From Streptomyces sp. TRM68416 (lineage in GTDB: Bacteria; Actinomycetota; Actinomycetes; Streptomycetales; Streptomycetaceae), in the NCBI RefSeq assembly GCF_014596915.1, contig NZ_JACVWU010000009.1:233100-297099 (forward strand): a stretch of DNA of 64,000 nucleotides. Direction: 5' to 3'. Position 1 is the first letter of the stretch. Every line of letters begins with the position of its first letter. The notes beneath the pieces are model-generated. The model made no database searches. It was not told where the DNA came from and was given only the letters and a program-made list of their open reading frames with translations. Positions 23,881-32,083 of the stretch are shown piece by piece. A program made the translations under genes and the position numbers.

Positions 23881-24696
23881 TCAGCGGCGGACCCGCAGCC
23901 TCCGGACCGGCTCCCTCCCCCAGACGACCCACCCCAGGGCTGCCCCCGCCACCACCACGGCCCATCCCTGGTGGGCCGTGGCCCACCCCGGGGCGCCCGG
24001 CGCCGCGAACATCTCCCAGTCGTCCGGCATGAGGAGCGGGGCCACGACGGCGACGACGAGCAGGGCGGCGGCGACTGCCGTGCCGGGGCGCGGTTCGTCG
24101 GTGACGCGCAGCGCGCCCGCGGCACCGGCGAGGGCGAGGGCGCAGATGGCCGCCGCCTGGAGGGTTACGGCGCCGACCGGTGGCCGCAGCTCCGCGGGGA
24201 CCGTCAGGACGGCCGCCGTCCACCACAGAGCCGCGACCGGCGCCACCAGCGCCAGGCGCAGTGCCTGGCGGGCGGGCCGGGGCGTGGGGACCACGGCCGT
24301 GGTGTGGCGGGCGGGGTCGTCCAGGAGGAACGCCAGGCCCAGCGCGAAGGCGAGGGCGGCGGCACGCAGCGCGTTGAGGGCCACCCACGCGTCGACCCCG
24401 TCGGGGAAGAGCCGCGTCGTCCCCACGACCACCAGTCCCGCGGCGGCCCCGACCCCGAGCGCCCGCCAGGGCAGGGTGCGCAGGACTGGTATGAGCAGGT
24501 CCCCCACTCCCCGCAGACCCCCCGTTCCTCGTTGGTCCCCGACTCCCCGCCGGTCCCCCGCTCCCCGCCGGCCCCCTATTCCCCGCAGACCCCCCGCTCC
24601 TCGCCGGTCCCCCGCTCCCTGCCGGTCCCCTATTCCTCGCAGACCCTCCACTCCCCGCCGGTCCCCCACTCCCCGTTGGCCCCGCAGCCCCCTCAC
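23881..24696 (-). CDS. Membrane protein with Gly/Arg repeat tail, last gene of the sigma/ABC operon
   Basis: A 271-residue protein from GTG 24696, which overlaps the permease stop (GTGA). Residues about 7-66 are ten six-residue repeats of the RGVGDR/RGAGGL type, encoded by an 18-bp tandem array. After that come about six to seven hydrophobic segments. I recognise no family; it may be an accessory membrane subunit of the adjacent ABC transporter. If the repeat array is in fact untranslated, a later start near LLIPVLRTLPW (GTG in the array) would be used. The basic disordered tail is the odd feature. Confidence 0.65.
   Translation of the reverse strand: MRGLRGQRGVGDRRGVEGLRGIGDRQGAGDRRGAGGLRGIGGRRGAGDRRGVGDQRGTGGLRGVGDLLIPVLRTLPWRALGVGAAAGLVVVGTTRLFPDGVDAWVALNALRAAALAFALGLAFLLDDPARHTTAVVPTPRPARQALRLALVAPVAALWWTAAVLTVPAELRPPVGAVTLQAAAICALALAGAAGALRVTDEPRPGTAVAAALLVVAVVAPLLMPDDWEMFAAPGAPGWATAHQGWAVVVAGAALGWVVWGREPVRRLRVRR
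24499..24678. repeat. 18-bp tandem repeat, ten units
   Basis: Ten contiguous degenerate units of the type GTCCCCGACTCCCCGCCG run from 24499 to 24678 with exact 18-nt phasing. They lie in the 5' part of the last operon gene and would be translated as a six-residue repeat. Exact multiples of 18 keep the frame, so copy number can vary between strains without breaking the gene. Confidence 0.88.
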
Positions 24697-26207
24697 TCCT
24701 CGCACCCGTCCTTCTCCGTGATGCCCTTGACGCCGAGGAGCTCGGCCGCCCGCGCGGTGCTCACGCCGGGTGCCGTGAGTTCCGTCCAGGCCTCCTTGAC
24801 CTGGGCGGTCACCTCGGCCCTGGGCCGGGTCAGCAGTTCGCGCACGACGTCGGTCTGGTCCGCCGACATGGACAGCGGGTACGACGGCCCCAGGACCACG
24901 GCCCCGCCGGTGATGCTGTCGTCGACCCGGACGAGCCGCATCGCGTCCAGGGGTTCGTCCTGCCAGCCCAGGGCGAGCCACATCACGGTGACCATCCGCC
25001 CGTCGCACAGCTCGACGCCCTTCTCCTCACTGCCCGCCACCAGCACGGCGGCGACGGCCGCGGAGAACTCGGGGACGCGCGGACCGCCCCACCGCGTGCC
25101 CACGGTGACCTCGTGCGCCCCTGTCAGCGGCTGAAGGGTGGAGTCGGCCGACAGGCCGTAGCGCGCCTCGACCCGCTGGCGGACGACGAGCGGCTGCTTG
25201 TGGGCGGTGCCGCCGGCGAGGTTCTCGACCTCGTCCACGACCTCGGCCCAGACTCCGGTGCGCGAGGTCCACTCGGGGAAGGCGCAGTACGTCGACAGGC
25301 CCCGCTGCACACAGGACTGCTTCGGGTCGACCGTCGCCCGTTCCCGCGCGGCGATCAGGTCCGCCGAGTCCCCGCCGGACTGGGCGTAGGCGCCGAGCAG
25401 GGCCAGGGCGACGGCCCCGGCGAGGCCGACGCGGACGGACCTGATCCGGCGGCCGTCGCCGGCCAGCACCGCGAGCAGGCCGGCGGTCAGGGCGAGGCCC
25501 AGCAGGTACACCGCGTGCCAGGCGGCCGGGCGGCCGAGCAGGTCGGAGGGGAGGGTCTCGGAGCCGCCCTCGCCGACGACCGGGAAGAGCCAGCGGGTGT
25601 CGTCCGCGGGGTCGCCGGGTGTGGTGCCGAGGACGAGGAAGAAGAGGAGGAAGACGATGAGCGTCGGGGCCACCACGGAGGACTTCAGCCACCGGGCCAT
25701 CAGGACCCCGGCCGCGCCGAACAGCAGGACCGTCAACGGTCCGACGAGCAGCTCGCTGACCGAGCCGCGTCCGACCGCGCCCGGCTTGAGGGACTCCCAG
25801 CCGAACTGCACGCCCACGAAGACCGCGGTGATCAGGGCCGCGGGCACCACGGACAGTACGTGGGCGACCGTGCGGCGCCATGCGGGGATCACCAGCGTGA
25901 CGAAGTGCCGTTCGGTGTCCCAGCGCAGGGAGCGCAGGGCGGCCCGGTGGGTGGCGAGCAGGACGGCGAGCCCGACGAGCAGCGGGGTGCCCTGGGTGTC
26001 GCGGTCGGCGTCCTGGAGGGCGGGGAAGCCGTCGTAGGAGTCGTGGGTGTGCCAGATGATCCAGGCGAGGTGGAGGGCGAGGGCGATGAGGACCGGGACG
26101 GAGCGCAGAAGGCGGCGGGCCTCGAAGCCGGCGAGGGCGAGGACGCCGGCCGTGGGCGAGGGCTCCGGCACTGCCTTGGCGGTCGTGGATTCGATGGTCA
26201 TGGTCAT
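24693..26207 (-). CDS. ABC-2 type transporter membrane protein
   Basis: A 504-residue membrane protein with about six TM segments in the first 300 residues (RSVPVLIALALHLAWIIW, PLLVGLAVLLATH, AALITAVFVGVQFGW, LVGPLTVLLFGAAGVL, VVAPTLIVFLLFFLVLG and others). A soluble C-terminal region of about 190 residues (from AARERATVDPKQSCVQRG) looks extracytoplasmic and has a Cys pair. ATG 26207 overlaps the ATPase stop (ATGA). It forms a transporter with the ATPase at 26204-27064; such systems usually act in drug or peptide resistance. The large C-terminal domain is unusual and unassigned. Confidence 0.82.
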   Translation of the reverse strand: MTMTIESTTAKAVPEPSPTAGVLALAGFEARRLLRSVPVLIALALHLAWIIWHTHDSYDGFPALQDADRDTQGTPLLVGLAVLLATHRAALRSLRWDTERHFVTLVIPAWRRTVAHVLSVVPAALITAVFVGVQFGWESLKPGAVGRGSVSELLVGPLTVLLFGAAGVLMARWLKSSVVAPTLIVFLLFFLVLGTTPGDPADDTRWLFPVVGEGGSETLPSDLLGRPAAWHAVYLLGLALTAGLLAVLAGDGRRIRSVRVGLAGAVALALLGAYAQSGGDSADLIAARERATVDPKQSCVQRGLSTYCAFPEWTSRTGVWAEVVDEVENLAGGTAHKQPLVVRQRVEARYGLSADSTLQPLTGAHEVTVGTRWGGPRVPEFSAAVAAVLVAGSEEKGVELCDGRMVTVMWLALGWQDEPLDAMRLVRVDDSITGGAVVLGPSYPLSMSADQTDVVRELLTRPRAEVTAQVKEAWTELTAPGVSTARAAELLGVKGITEKDGCEE

Positions 26208-27064
26208 GCCGTCACCGCCGTGGACTCGCCGTCGAGGGTGAGCAGGTAGCCGTCCTCCAGGGTGGGTTCGAGGAGGTCGGCGCCGGGCGGCGGATCGCCC
26301 ACGTTGCGGAAGGTGCCCGTGCCGGTGCGCCAGCCCGCCCGCGCGTCCGGGGCGCGTTCGGTGCTGCTCCAGACCCGGCCGGCCGCCCGCGCGGCCAGCT
26401 CGCCGGGCGTGCCGTCGAAGCGGATGCGGCCGCCGGCCATCACCAGCACGCGGTGGCAGAGCATCGCCACGTCCTCGGTCTGGTGGGTGGAGAGCAGCAC
26501 GGTCCGGCCCTCGCCCGCCCGGGCGATCAGCTCCCGGAACCGCATGCGCTGTTCGGGGTCGAGGCCGACGGTGGGCTCGTCGAGGACGAGGAAGCCGGGG
26601 TCGCCGACGAGGGCCGCGGCGAGCGCGACCCGCTGCCGCATGCCGCCGGACAGCTTCCTGATGCGTCTGCCGCGTACGTCGCCCAGGTCGACCTCCTCCA
26701 GCACCCGCCGCACCTCGCGGTGGCGGGCGGCGCGGTCGGTGAGCTCCTTGAGGATGGCCACGTAGTCGACGAACTCGAAGGCGGTGAAGTCCGGGTGGAA
26801 GCCGGGCGCCTGCGGCAGGTAACCGAGCATCCGCCGGACCTCCTGCCGGCCGCGGGCGGTGCCCGGATCGTGCCCGAGGACCGTGAACGCCCCGTGCTGG
26901 GCGGGCACGGCGGTGGCGAGCACCCGCAACAGGGTGGTCTTTCCGGCGCCGTTGGGCCCGATCAGCCCGGTGACGCCCGGCGTCAGCCGCAGCGAGACGT
27001 CGTCGAGGGCGCGGGTGGAACCGTAGTGGAGGGCGAGGCCCGAGGCGGAGACGGTGGGAGTCAT
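26204..27064 (-). CDS. ABC transporter ATPase
   Basis: A 286-residue ATPase with Walker A GPNGAGKTT (36-44), signature LSGGMRQRVALAAAL, Walker B FLVLDEPTVGLDP and H-loop LLSTHQTED. The subfamily is the CcmA/NodI-type ATPases of ABC-2 exporters. A roughly 60-residue C-terminal extension after the core may contact the permease. It is co-transcribed with the upstream zinc-finger protein and downstream permease by 4-nt overlaps. Confidence 0.92.
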   Translation of the reverse strand: MTPTVSASGLALHYGSTRALDDVSLRLTPGVTGLIGPNGAGKTTLLRVLATAVPAQHGAFTVLGHDPGTARGRQEVRRMLGYLPQAPGFHPDFTAFEFVDYVAILKELTDRAARHREVRRVLEEVDLGDVRGRRIRKLSGGMRQRVALAAALVGDPGFLVLDEPTVGLDPEQRMRFRELIARAGEGRTVLLSTHQTEDVAMLCHRVLVMAGGRIRFDGTPGELAARAAGRVWSSTERAPDARAGWRTGTGTFRNVGDPPPGADLLEPTLEDGYLLTLDGESTAVTA

Positions 27065-27888
27065 ACGGCGCTCCTGTGGAAGACGTCGAATCGGTCACGT
27101 ACGAGGAAGAGGAGGCCGACGGCGAGGGCGGCCACGGCGGCGGACACGCCCTGTCCGGCGGCGGTGAACGGCGCGAGCTGGCTGTCGGTGCCCGACTTGG
27201 CGGCCTCGGCGCTCACCAGCAGTGCCAGCCACGCGCCGCCGACCAGCAGGGGCGCCAGGACCGGCCCGAGCCGTGCGGTCAGCGCGAGGGAGGCCGCGGT
27301 CAGGGCGAGCGCGGGCAGCAGCCAGGCGAGGGCGCGCAGGCCGTAGGCGGGCAGGGCGAGCGTGGCCAGGCCGTTGAGGCCGAGTCCGGCGACGAGCACG
27401 GCGAGCGTACGGATCATCAGCAGCCGGAATCCGTGCACGGGACTGACGACCGCCATCTCGTACGTCGGATCCAGCGCGGGTCCGTAGCTCAGCGCGACGC
27501 CGGCCAGCGGCAGCATCGGTGCGAGGGCGAGGAACAGGGTGGGCGAGTCGGCCGAGTACACCACGCCGACGGTCGTCAGCAGCAGGAGGACCACCGACGC
27601 CAGCCAGGAGCGGCGCAGCACGGGCGTCGCCGCGAGCAGCCGCGCGGTGTGGTCGGCGACGCCGAGCCGCATGAGCAGCGCCTCCAGGAACCCCGGCCGG
27701 GGCGCGTCCAGTTCGGCGTCCAGCCGTTCCCAGCCCGCGTCGAGCGCGCCGGGGTCGGCCGCCTCGGCGAGCACGGCACGGCAGGCGGCGCAGGCGGCGA
27801 GGTGGGTGTCGGCGGACCACAGCAGCGGGGGTGTCAGCTCGCCCTGTGCGTAGGCCCGTACGTCGTCTTCGTCCAGGTGCCAGGTCAT
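27061..27888 (-). CDS. Zinc-finger anti-sigma-like membrane protein
   Basis: A 275-residue protein. The N-terminal cytoplasmic part has THLAACAACR, the HxxxCxxC zinc-binding pattern of ZAS anti-sigma factors (His29, Cys33, Cys36). Six or so TM segments follow from about residue 90. It sits directly after an ECF sigma gene with a 4-nt overlap, the usual sigma/anti-sigma order. The many TM segments, instead of the usual one, set it apart from classical ZAS proteins and make it look like a fusion of anti-sigma domain and transporter-like membrane domain. Function is inferred from motif and position. Confidence 0.82.
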   Translation of the reverse strand: MTWHLDEDDVRAYAQGELTPPLLWSADTHLAACAACRAVLAEAADPGALDAGWERLDAELDAPRPGFLEALLMRLGVADHTARLLAATPVLRRSWLASVVLLLLTTVGVVYSADSPTLFLALAPMLPLAGVALSYGPALDPTYEMAVVSPVHGFRLLMIRTLAVLVAGLGLNGLATLALPAYGLRALAWLLPALALTAASLALTARLGPVLAPLLVGGAWLALLVSAEAAKSGTDSQLAPFTAAGQGVSAAVAALAVGLLFLVRDRFDVFHRSAV

Positions 27889-28436
27889 GCCAGTGCCTCC
27901 CGCAGTTGCTTGCGGGCCCGCATGGCCCGCGTCTTGACCGTCCCCGGCGGGATGCCCAGGACGACGGCCGCCTCGCGGGTGGTCAGCCCGTCGATGACCG
28001 TGGCCTGGAGCACCGCGCGCAGCTCGGGCGAGAGCCTTATGAGGGCGCCGGCGAGGTCCCCGTGCTCAACCCCCGCGAGCACGCGGTCCTCCGCCGACGC
28101 CTCCTCCCGGTGCCGCAGCCGCGCCAGCGCCTGCCGCAGCCGTCCCCGCGCCCCGTCGCCGCGCAGCGCGTCGACCAGCCGGCGCGAGCCGATCCGCCAC
28201 AGCCACCCGGCTGCATCGCCGGAGTACCCGTCCTCCCGGTAGCGGGCGGTCCCCCGCCACACGGCGAGGAACGTCTCCTGCACGACGTCGTCGACGATCC
28301 CGGCGTCGGCGCACCGGCCCCGCAGTCGCGCGGTCAGCCAGGGCGCGAACCGCCGGTACAGCTCCTCGAAGGCGCGCCGGTCCCTGTCCGCCGCGATGGC
28401 TCGCAGCAGGTCGCCGTCGCTTCTCGTTTCGCTCAC
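27885..28436 (-). CDS. ECF RNA polymerase sigma factor
   Basis: A 183-residue ECF sigma factor. Region 2 is FEELYRRFAPWLTARLRG, with VDDVVQETFLAVWRG for core binding and -10 melting, and region 4 is LSPELRAVLQATVIDGLTTR plus IPPGTVKTRAMRARKQLRE. It is first in a five-gene operon with the zinc-finger protein, ATPase, permease and repeat-tailed membrane protein. Sigma plus transporter operons of this type usually respond to envelope stress or antibiotics and self-activate. No clear self-type promoter was found upstream. The gene is divergent from the gntR operon. Confidence 0.92.
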   Translation of the reverse strand: MSETRSDGDLLRAIAADRDRRAFEELYRRFAPWLTARLRGRCADAGIVDDVVQETFLAVWRGTARYREDGYSGDAAGWLWRIGSRRLVDALRGDGARGRLRQALARLRHREEASAEDRVLAGVEHGDLAGALIRLSPELRAVLQATVIDGLTTREAAVVLGIPPGTVKTRAMRARKQLREALA

Positions 28437-28497
28437 ATCACCTCATCGGACGAGGCCGGTCGATCGGTTCACACTCCACGCCTTGACTTTCGCATCA

Positions 28498-28545
28498 GCT
28501 TCCACCACCCTTTCACTACTTATTTAGTGAAAGGGTGGTGGAAGC
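28498..28545. promoter_or_regulatory. 21-bp-arm perfect inverted repeat, probable GntR/YtrA operator
   Basis: Arms 28498-28518 and 28525-28545 are exact complements around the loop CTTATT; the core is TTTCACTA..TAGTGAAA. It ends two bases before the GTG of the YtrA-type regulator gene and so covers its ribosome site. YtrA-family proteins bind short inverted repeats at their own promoters. The arms are far longer than a normal operator, so an RNA hairpin may also hide the ribosome site. A TTGACT at 28483 may be a -35 element. Confidence 0.7.
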
Positions 28546-28547
28546 GA

Positions 28548-28934
28548 GTGGTCGAATACCGCATCGACCGGCGCAGCGGCGTCGCCACCTATCTCCAGAT
28601 CGTTCAGCAGACCAAGCAGGCCCTGCGCCTGGGCCTGCTCGCACCCGGCGACAAGCTCCCCACGGCCCGCGAGGTCGTGGAGGCCACCGCCATCAATCCG
28701 AACACCGTCCTGAAGGCCTACCGCGAGCTGGAGCGCGAGGGGCTGGTCGAGCCCCGCCGCGGCCTCGGCACCTTCGTACGGAAGTCCCTGAGCACCGCGC
28801 CCGCCGACTCCCCGCTGCGCGCGGAACTGACGGACTGGGCGGAGCGGGCCCGGGCGGCGGGCCTGGAACACGACGACGTGGCGGCGCTCTTCACCGCCGT
28901 ACTGGACGAGCACTTCAAGGGGGACAAGGCATGA
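28548..28934 (+). CDS. GntR-family regulator, YtrA subfamily
   Basis: A 128-residue regulator with a winged helix-turn-helix (YLQIVQQTKQALRLGLLAPG, then LPTAREVVEATAINPNTVLK) and only a short C-terminal helical tail. That is the YtrA subfamily, which controls adjacent ABC transporter operons and often responds to cell-wall antibiotics. I use GTG 28548; GTG 28527 lies inside the palindrome and lacks a ribosome site. Its stop overlaps the ATPase ATG (ATGA). It probably represses its own operon through the palindrome just upstream. Confidence 0.9.
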   Translation: MVEYRIDRRSGVATYLQIVQQTKQALRLGLLAPGDKLPTAREVVEATAINPNTVLKAYRELEREGLVEPRRGLGTFVRKSLSTAPADSPLRAELTDWAERARAAGLEHDDVAALFTAVLDEHFKGDKA

Positions 28935-29875
28935 CGGACATCGCCATCGAGGCAACGGGACTGAGTAGGACGTTCGGCGCGTGGCGGCGCCCCACAGGGG
29001 CGCGCGGAACTGCGCGAGCGACCGCAAAAGCGCCGCGGCACACCAACGGCCTCGCACAGCTCGACTTCCGGCTCCCGGCCGGAGGCATCTGCGCCGTCGT
29101 CGGCCCCAACGGCGCCGGCAAGTCCACCCTCCTCGCCCTCGCCGCCGGACTGCTCCGGCCCACCGAAGGCACCGTCTCCGTGCTCGGCACCACCCCCGCG
29201 GCGGCCCGCGAACGTCTCGCCTACGTCGCCCAGGACAAGCCCCTGCACCCCCAGCTCACCGTCGCCGACACCCTGCGCCTGGGCCAGGAGCTCAACCTCC
29301 GGCGCTGGGACGCCGCCACCGCCCGGCGGATCGTCGCCGACGGCGACCTCGACCCCGACGCCAAGATCCGCACCCTCTCCGGCGGCCAGCGCACCCGGGT
29401 CGCCCTGGCCCTCGCCCTCGGCAAGCGCCCCGAGCTGCTGCTTCTGGACGAGCCGATGGCCGACCTCGACCCGCTGGCCCGGCACCAGCTCACCGGCACC
29501 CTCATGGCGGACGCCGCGGACCACGGCACCACCGTTGTCATGTCCTCGCACGTCGTACCGGAGCTGGAGGGCTCCTGCGACCACCTGCTGCTGCTCGGCG
29601 CCGGCCGCGCCCGCCTCTCCGGGCCGCTGGAGGACCTGCTCGCCGCGCACACCCTGGTCACCGGCCGGGCCGAGGACCCCCTCGACCCACCGCACACCGT
29701 CGTCGAGTCCCGCACCACCGGCCGCCAGCGCACCGCGCTGATCCGCCCCCAGGGCCCCGTCGGCCCCTCCTGGCAGCCCACCGAGCCGACCCTGGAGGAG
29801 CTCGTCCTGGCCCACCTGCGCTCCCCCGACGCCCCGGCACTCCACCTGGACTCCGCCGAGGAGGCCGCCGCATGA
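28931..29875 (+). CDS. ABC transporter ATPase with in-frame repeat insertion
   Basis: A 314-residue ATPase: Walker A GPNGAGKST (58-66), signature LSGGQRTRVALALAL, Walker B LLLLDEPMADLDP and H-loop VVMSSHVVPE. Between beta strand 1 (LSRTFGA) and the next strand (LDFRLPAGG) lies a 20-residue Arg/Ala/Pro-rich stretch (about 18-40) that typical family members lack; in DNA it is a Streptomyces intergenic repeat. The reading frame survives it. The gene belongs to the gntR operon and overlaps both neighbours by 4 nt. Whether the insert affects activity is unknown. Confidence 0.9.
   Translation: MTDIAIEATGLSRTFGAWRRPTGARGTARATAKAPRHTNGLAQLDFRLPAGGICAVVGPNGAGKSTLLALAAGLLRPTEGTVSVLGTTPAAARERLAYVAQDKPLHPQLTVADTLRLGQELNLRRWDAATARRIVADGDLDPDAKIRTLSGGQRTRVALALALGKRPELLLLDEPMADLDPLARHQLTGTLMADAADHGTTVVMSSHVVPELEGSCDHLLLLGAGRARLSGPLEDLLAAHTLVTGRAEDPLDPPHTVVESRTTGRQRTALIRPQGPVGPSWQPTEPTLEELVLAHLRSPDAPALHLDSAEEAAA
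28984..29040 (+). repeat. Intergenic-type repeat element inside the ATPase gene
   Basis: The stretch contains the palindrome GCGCCCC-ACA-GGGGCGC (28987-29003) followed by GCGGAACTGCGCGAGCGACC. This is the reverse-strand form of the element repeated at 3500-3848 (GGTCGCGCAGTTCC..GCGCCCC). It is usually found between genes; here it is translated in frame. Confidence 0.75.
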
Positions 29876-30888
29876 CCACGACCGTCACCGTGGAGGCCCC
29901 CGCCACCCGCACCGCGCCCCGCCCCGGGGGCCTGCTCTGGGCGATGCTGCGGATCCACCGCTCGGCCCTGTGGTTCTGGCTGATGCTGATGGCCCTCGCC
30001 GGCGGAGCGCTGCTGTGGGTGTACGGGCCGGGTGCGGACGCCGCCTGGGAGGAGTACCGGCAGATGCGGTGCGGCTCCGACAGCCCCGGCCGCTCCTGCG
30101 ACTACACCGGTCCCGCCATGAGCCGCTACGACCTGGTCCTCGGCACGACCGGCAGCCTGATGAGCCTCGTGCCCCTGCTGGCCGCCGCCTGGGCCGGCGG
30201 CGCGCTCATCGCCCGCGAACTGGAGACCGGCACCGCACGGCTGGCCTGGACGCAGTCCGTGAGCCCGGCGCGCTGGCTGGCCGCCAAGCTCGCCGTGCCG
30301 GCCGCCCTGATCGCCGTAGGCATGCTCACGCTCACCCTGCTGCACCGTCTGGTGTGGACCACGGGCGGCGAGCTGCACCGGACCTTCGGCTTGCGCATGT
30401 GGCACAACGACGCCGTCTTCGCGGCCAACGGCACCCTCGCCACCGCCTACGCCCTGCTCGGCCTCGCCGTCGGCGCCCTGGTCGGTCTCCTCCTGCCGCG
30501 CGCACTGGCCGCGCTCGGCGTCGCGGCCACGGTCGTGCTGGTCCTCCTGATCCAGCTCATGGACCTGCGCCCGCACCTGTGGCCGGTCAAGACCGCGCAC
30601 CTCAGTAACGACTACTACATCAACCACGACTACTCCGGCGCCCTCGGCACGGTCACCGGCGACGGCGCCCTCACCTCCACCGGCGCCCGGGTCCCGGTCC
30701 CGGACTGCGTGGGCGAACCCCGCTGCCTCAGCGACCGCGACATCACCGGCTTCTACGTCGACTACCACCCGCCCGCCCACTTCTGGCCCCTCCAGCTCAT
30801 GGAGACCGGCGTCGTCCTCGCCGTCGCGGCCGTCGCCGTCGCGGCCTCGTTCTGGCTGCTCAACCGCCGCACCGGAGCCACCGCATGA
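29872..30888 (+). CDS. ABC transporter permease (first of two paralogues)
   Basis: A 338-residue membrane protein with about six TMs: one near 34-52, a pair around 105-155, and the rest at about 185-225 and 310-330. The segment AAAWAGGALIARELETGTAR, followed by LAWTQSVSPARWLAAKLAVP, is characteristic of YtrC/D-like permeases and is almost identical in the next gene. A loop with Cys residues (CGSDSPGRSCD, and CVGEPRC) is predicted outside. It overlaps the ATPase by 4 nt. It likely forms an exporter or resistance pump with the ATPase; the substrate is unknown. Confidence 0.85.
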   Translation: MTTTVTVEAPATRTAPRPGGLLWAMLRIHRSALWFWLMLMALAGGALLWVYGPGADAAWEEYRQMRCGSDSPGRSCDYTGPAMSRYDLVLGTTGSLMSLVPLLAAAWAGGALIARELETGTARLAWTQSVSPARWLAAKLAVPAALIAVGMLTLTLLHRLVWTTGGELHRTFGLRMWHNDAVFAANGTLATAYALLGLAVGALVGLLLPRALAALGVAATVVLVLLIQLMDLRPHLWPVKTAHLSNDYYINHDYSGALGTVTGDGALTSTGARVPVPDCVGEPRCLSDRDITGFYVDYHPPAHFWPLQLMETGVVLAVAAVAVAASFWLLNRRTGATA

Positions 30889-31781
30889 CCGCCGTCACCG
30901 CCGCGACCGCCACCGCCGTACGCCCCGCACCCCGCCCCACGGGCCTGCTCTGGGCCGTGCTGCGGCTGCACCGGGCCGCGCTGGTGCTGTGGGGCCTGGC
31001 GCTGGCCGCCGCGACCGCGTACCTGGTCTGGATGGCCGCCATCGCCGACGAGGCCGAGCGGGGCAACAGCGCCTGCGCCACCCCGGCCACCGACCGCCTG
31101 CCCTCCTGCGCCTCGGTCGAGGCGATCACCGCCGACGAGACGTACTCCCACGGCCTCGCCCTGATCACCGGCCTCCTCTCCTACGTCATGTTCCCGGTCG
31201 CCGCCTGGGCGGGCGCCGCGCTCATCGGCCGCGAACTGGAGAACGGCACCGCACGGCTCGCCTGGACGCAGTCGGTCACCCCGGTGCGCTGGCTGGCCGC
31301 CAAGCTCGCCGTCCCGGCCGCCCTGATCGCCGTGGGCACCGGCACCGCCGTGCTGCTCAACGTCTGGGCCCGCGGGGAGGACAACCCGAACCTGGTCGGG
31401 GACTGGTACCACCCGGACGTCTACATCGGCACCGGCCCCACCGCCGTCGCCTACGCCCTGACCGGCCTCGCCCTCGGCGCGCTCGCCGGAATGCTCCTCG
31501 GCCGGGCCCTGCCCGCCGCCGGGACGGCCTTCGTCGCCGCACTCGTCCTCTACAACGTGCTGCAGGCCCGCCGCGAGGACCTGTGGCCCGCCCTCACCCG
31601 CCCCAGGACAGCGGAACTCCCCCGCTCCGCCTTCCAGGTATCCAGCACCCCGACCGAGGTGACCCTGCACCCGCAATCCCACTTCTGGCCCCTCCAGTAC
31701 GTGGAGAGCGGCATCCTCCTCACCCTCACGGCCGCGTCCGTCGCGGCCGCCTTCTGGCTCCTGCGCCGCCGCACCCGCTGA
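30885..31781 (+). CDS. ABC transporter permease (second paralogue)
   Basis: A 298-residue membrane protein clearly duplicated from its neighbour: it shares the start (TGLLWAVLRLHRAAL), the core motif ELENGTARLAWTQSVTPVRW and the end SHFWPLQYVESGILL. It is about 40 residues shorter in the extracellular loop. The two permeases may form a heterodimer with the single ATPase. Last gene of the gntR operon, followed after 10 bp by a strong hairpin. Confidence 0.85.
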   Translation: MTAVTAATATAVRPAPRPTGLLWAVLRLHRAALVLWGLALAAATAYLVWMAAIADEAERGNSACATPATDRLPSCASVEAITADETYSHGLALITGLLSYVMFPVAAWAGAALIGRELENGTARLAWTQSVTPVRWLAAKLAVPAALIAVGTGTAVLLNVWARGEDNPNLVGDWYHPDVYIGTGPTAVAYALTGLALGALAGMLLGRALPAAGTAFVAALVLYNVLQARREDLWPALTRPRTAELPRSAFQVSSTPTEVTLHPQSHFWPLQYVESGILLTLTAASVAAAFWLLRRRTR

Positions 31782-31791
31782 GCCCACCGCA

Positions 31792-31818
31792 CGCCCCTCC
31801 TACGGGGGGAGGGGCGTC
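31792..31818 (+). terminator. Hairpin ending the gntR-ABC operon
   Basis: ACGCCCCTCC (31792-31801) pairs with GGAGGGGCGT (31809-31818) around a 7-nt loop, 10 nt after the last stop. The following stretch to 32083 holds another small palindrome (CCCGGG..CCCGGG) and the ppk upstream region, with no other gene seen. Confidence 0.85.
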
Positions 31819-32083
31819 CGGTGCCCCGGGAGCAGCCGCGCATTCGACGCCGAACCCGGGTACGTGACCCGGGAGCCGCCCCGCGATATCCCGCACGCCA
31901 TGTCTCCGTAACCGCGGGTTCAGACGACCTTGCGACGCTCGGCCAATGAAGCCCGCCGTGCCAGAGCCTTCGCCGACCCCGGAGGGGACCGCGGGGAACG
32001 GGGACGCCCGACGCCTCGCCGCCGTGCTCCCACCCGCGTCGTCCGACGCGCCCGTATCGCCGGGAGCGCGGAAGAATGGGGCC

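Noticed and set aside
31918..31939. PHO-box-like GTTCAGACGAC before ppk
   Set aside because: Only one unit matches; the following 11-mer agrees at about half the positions.
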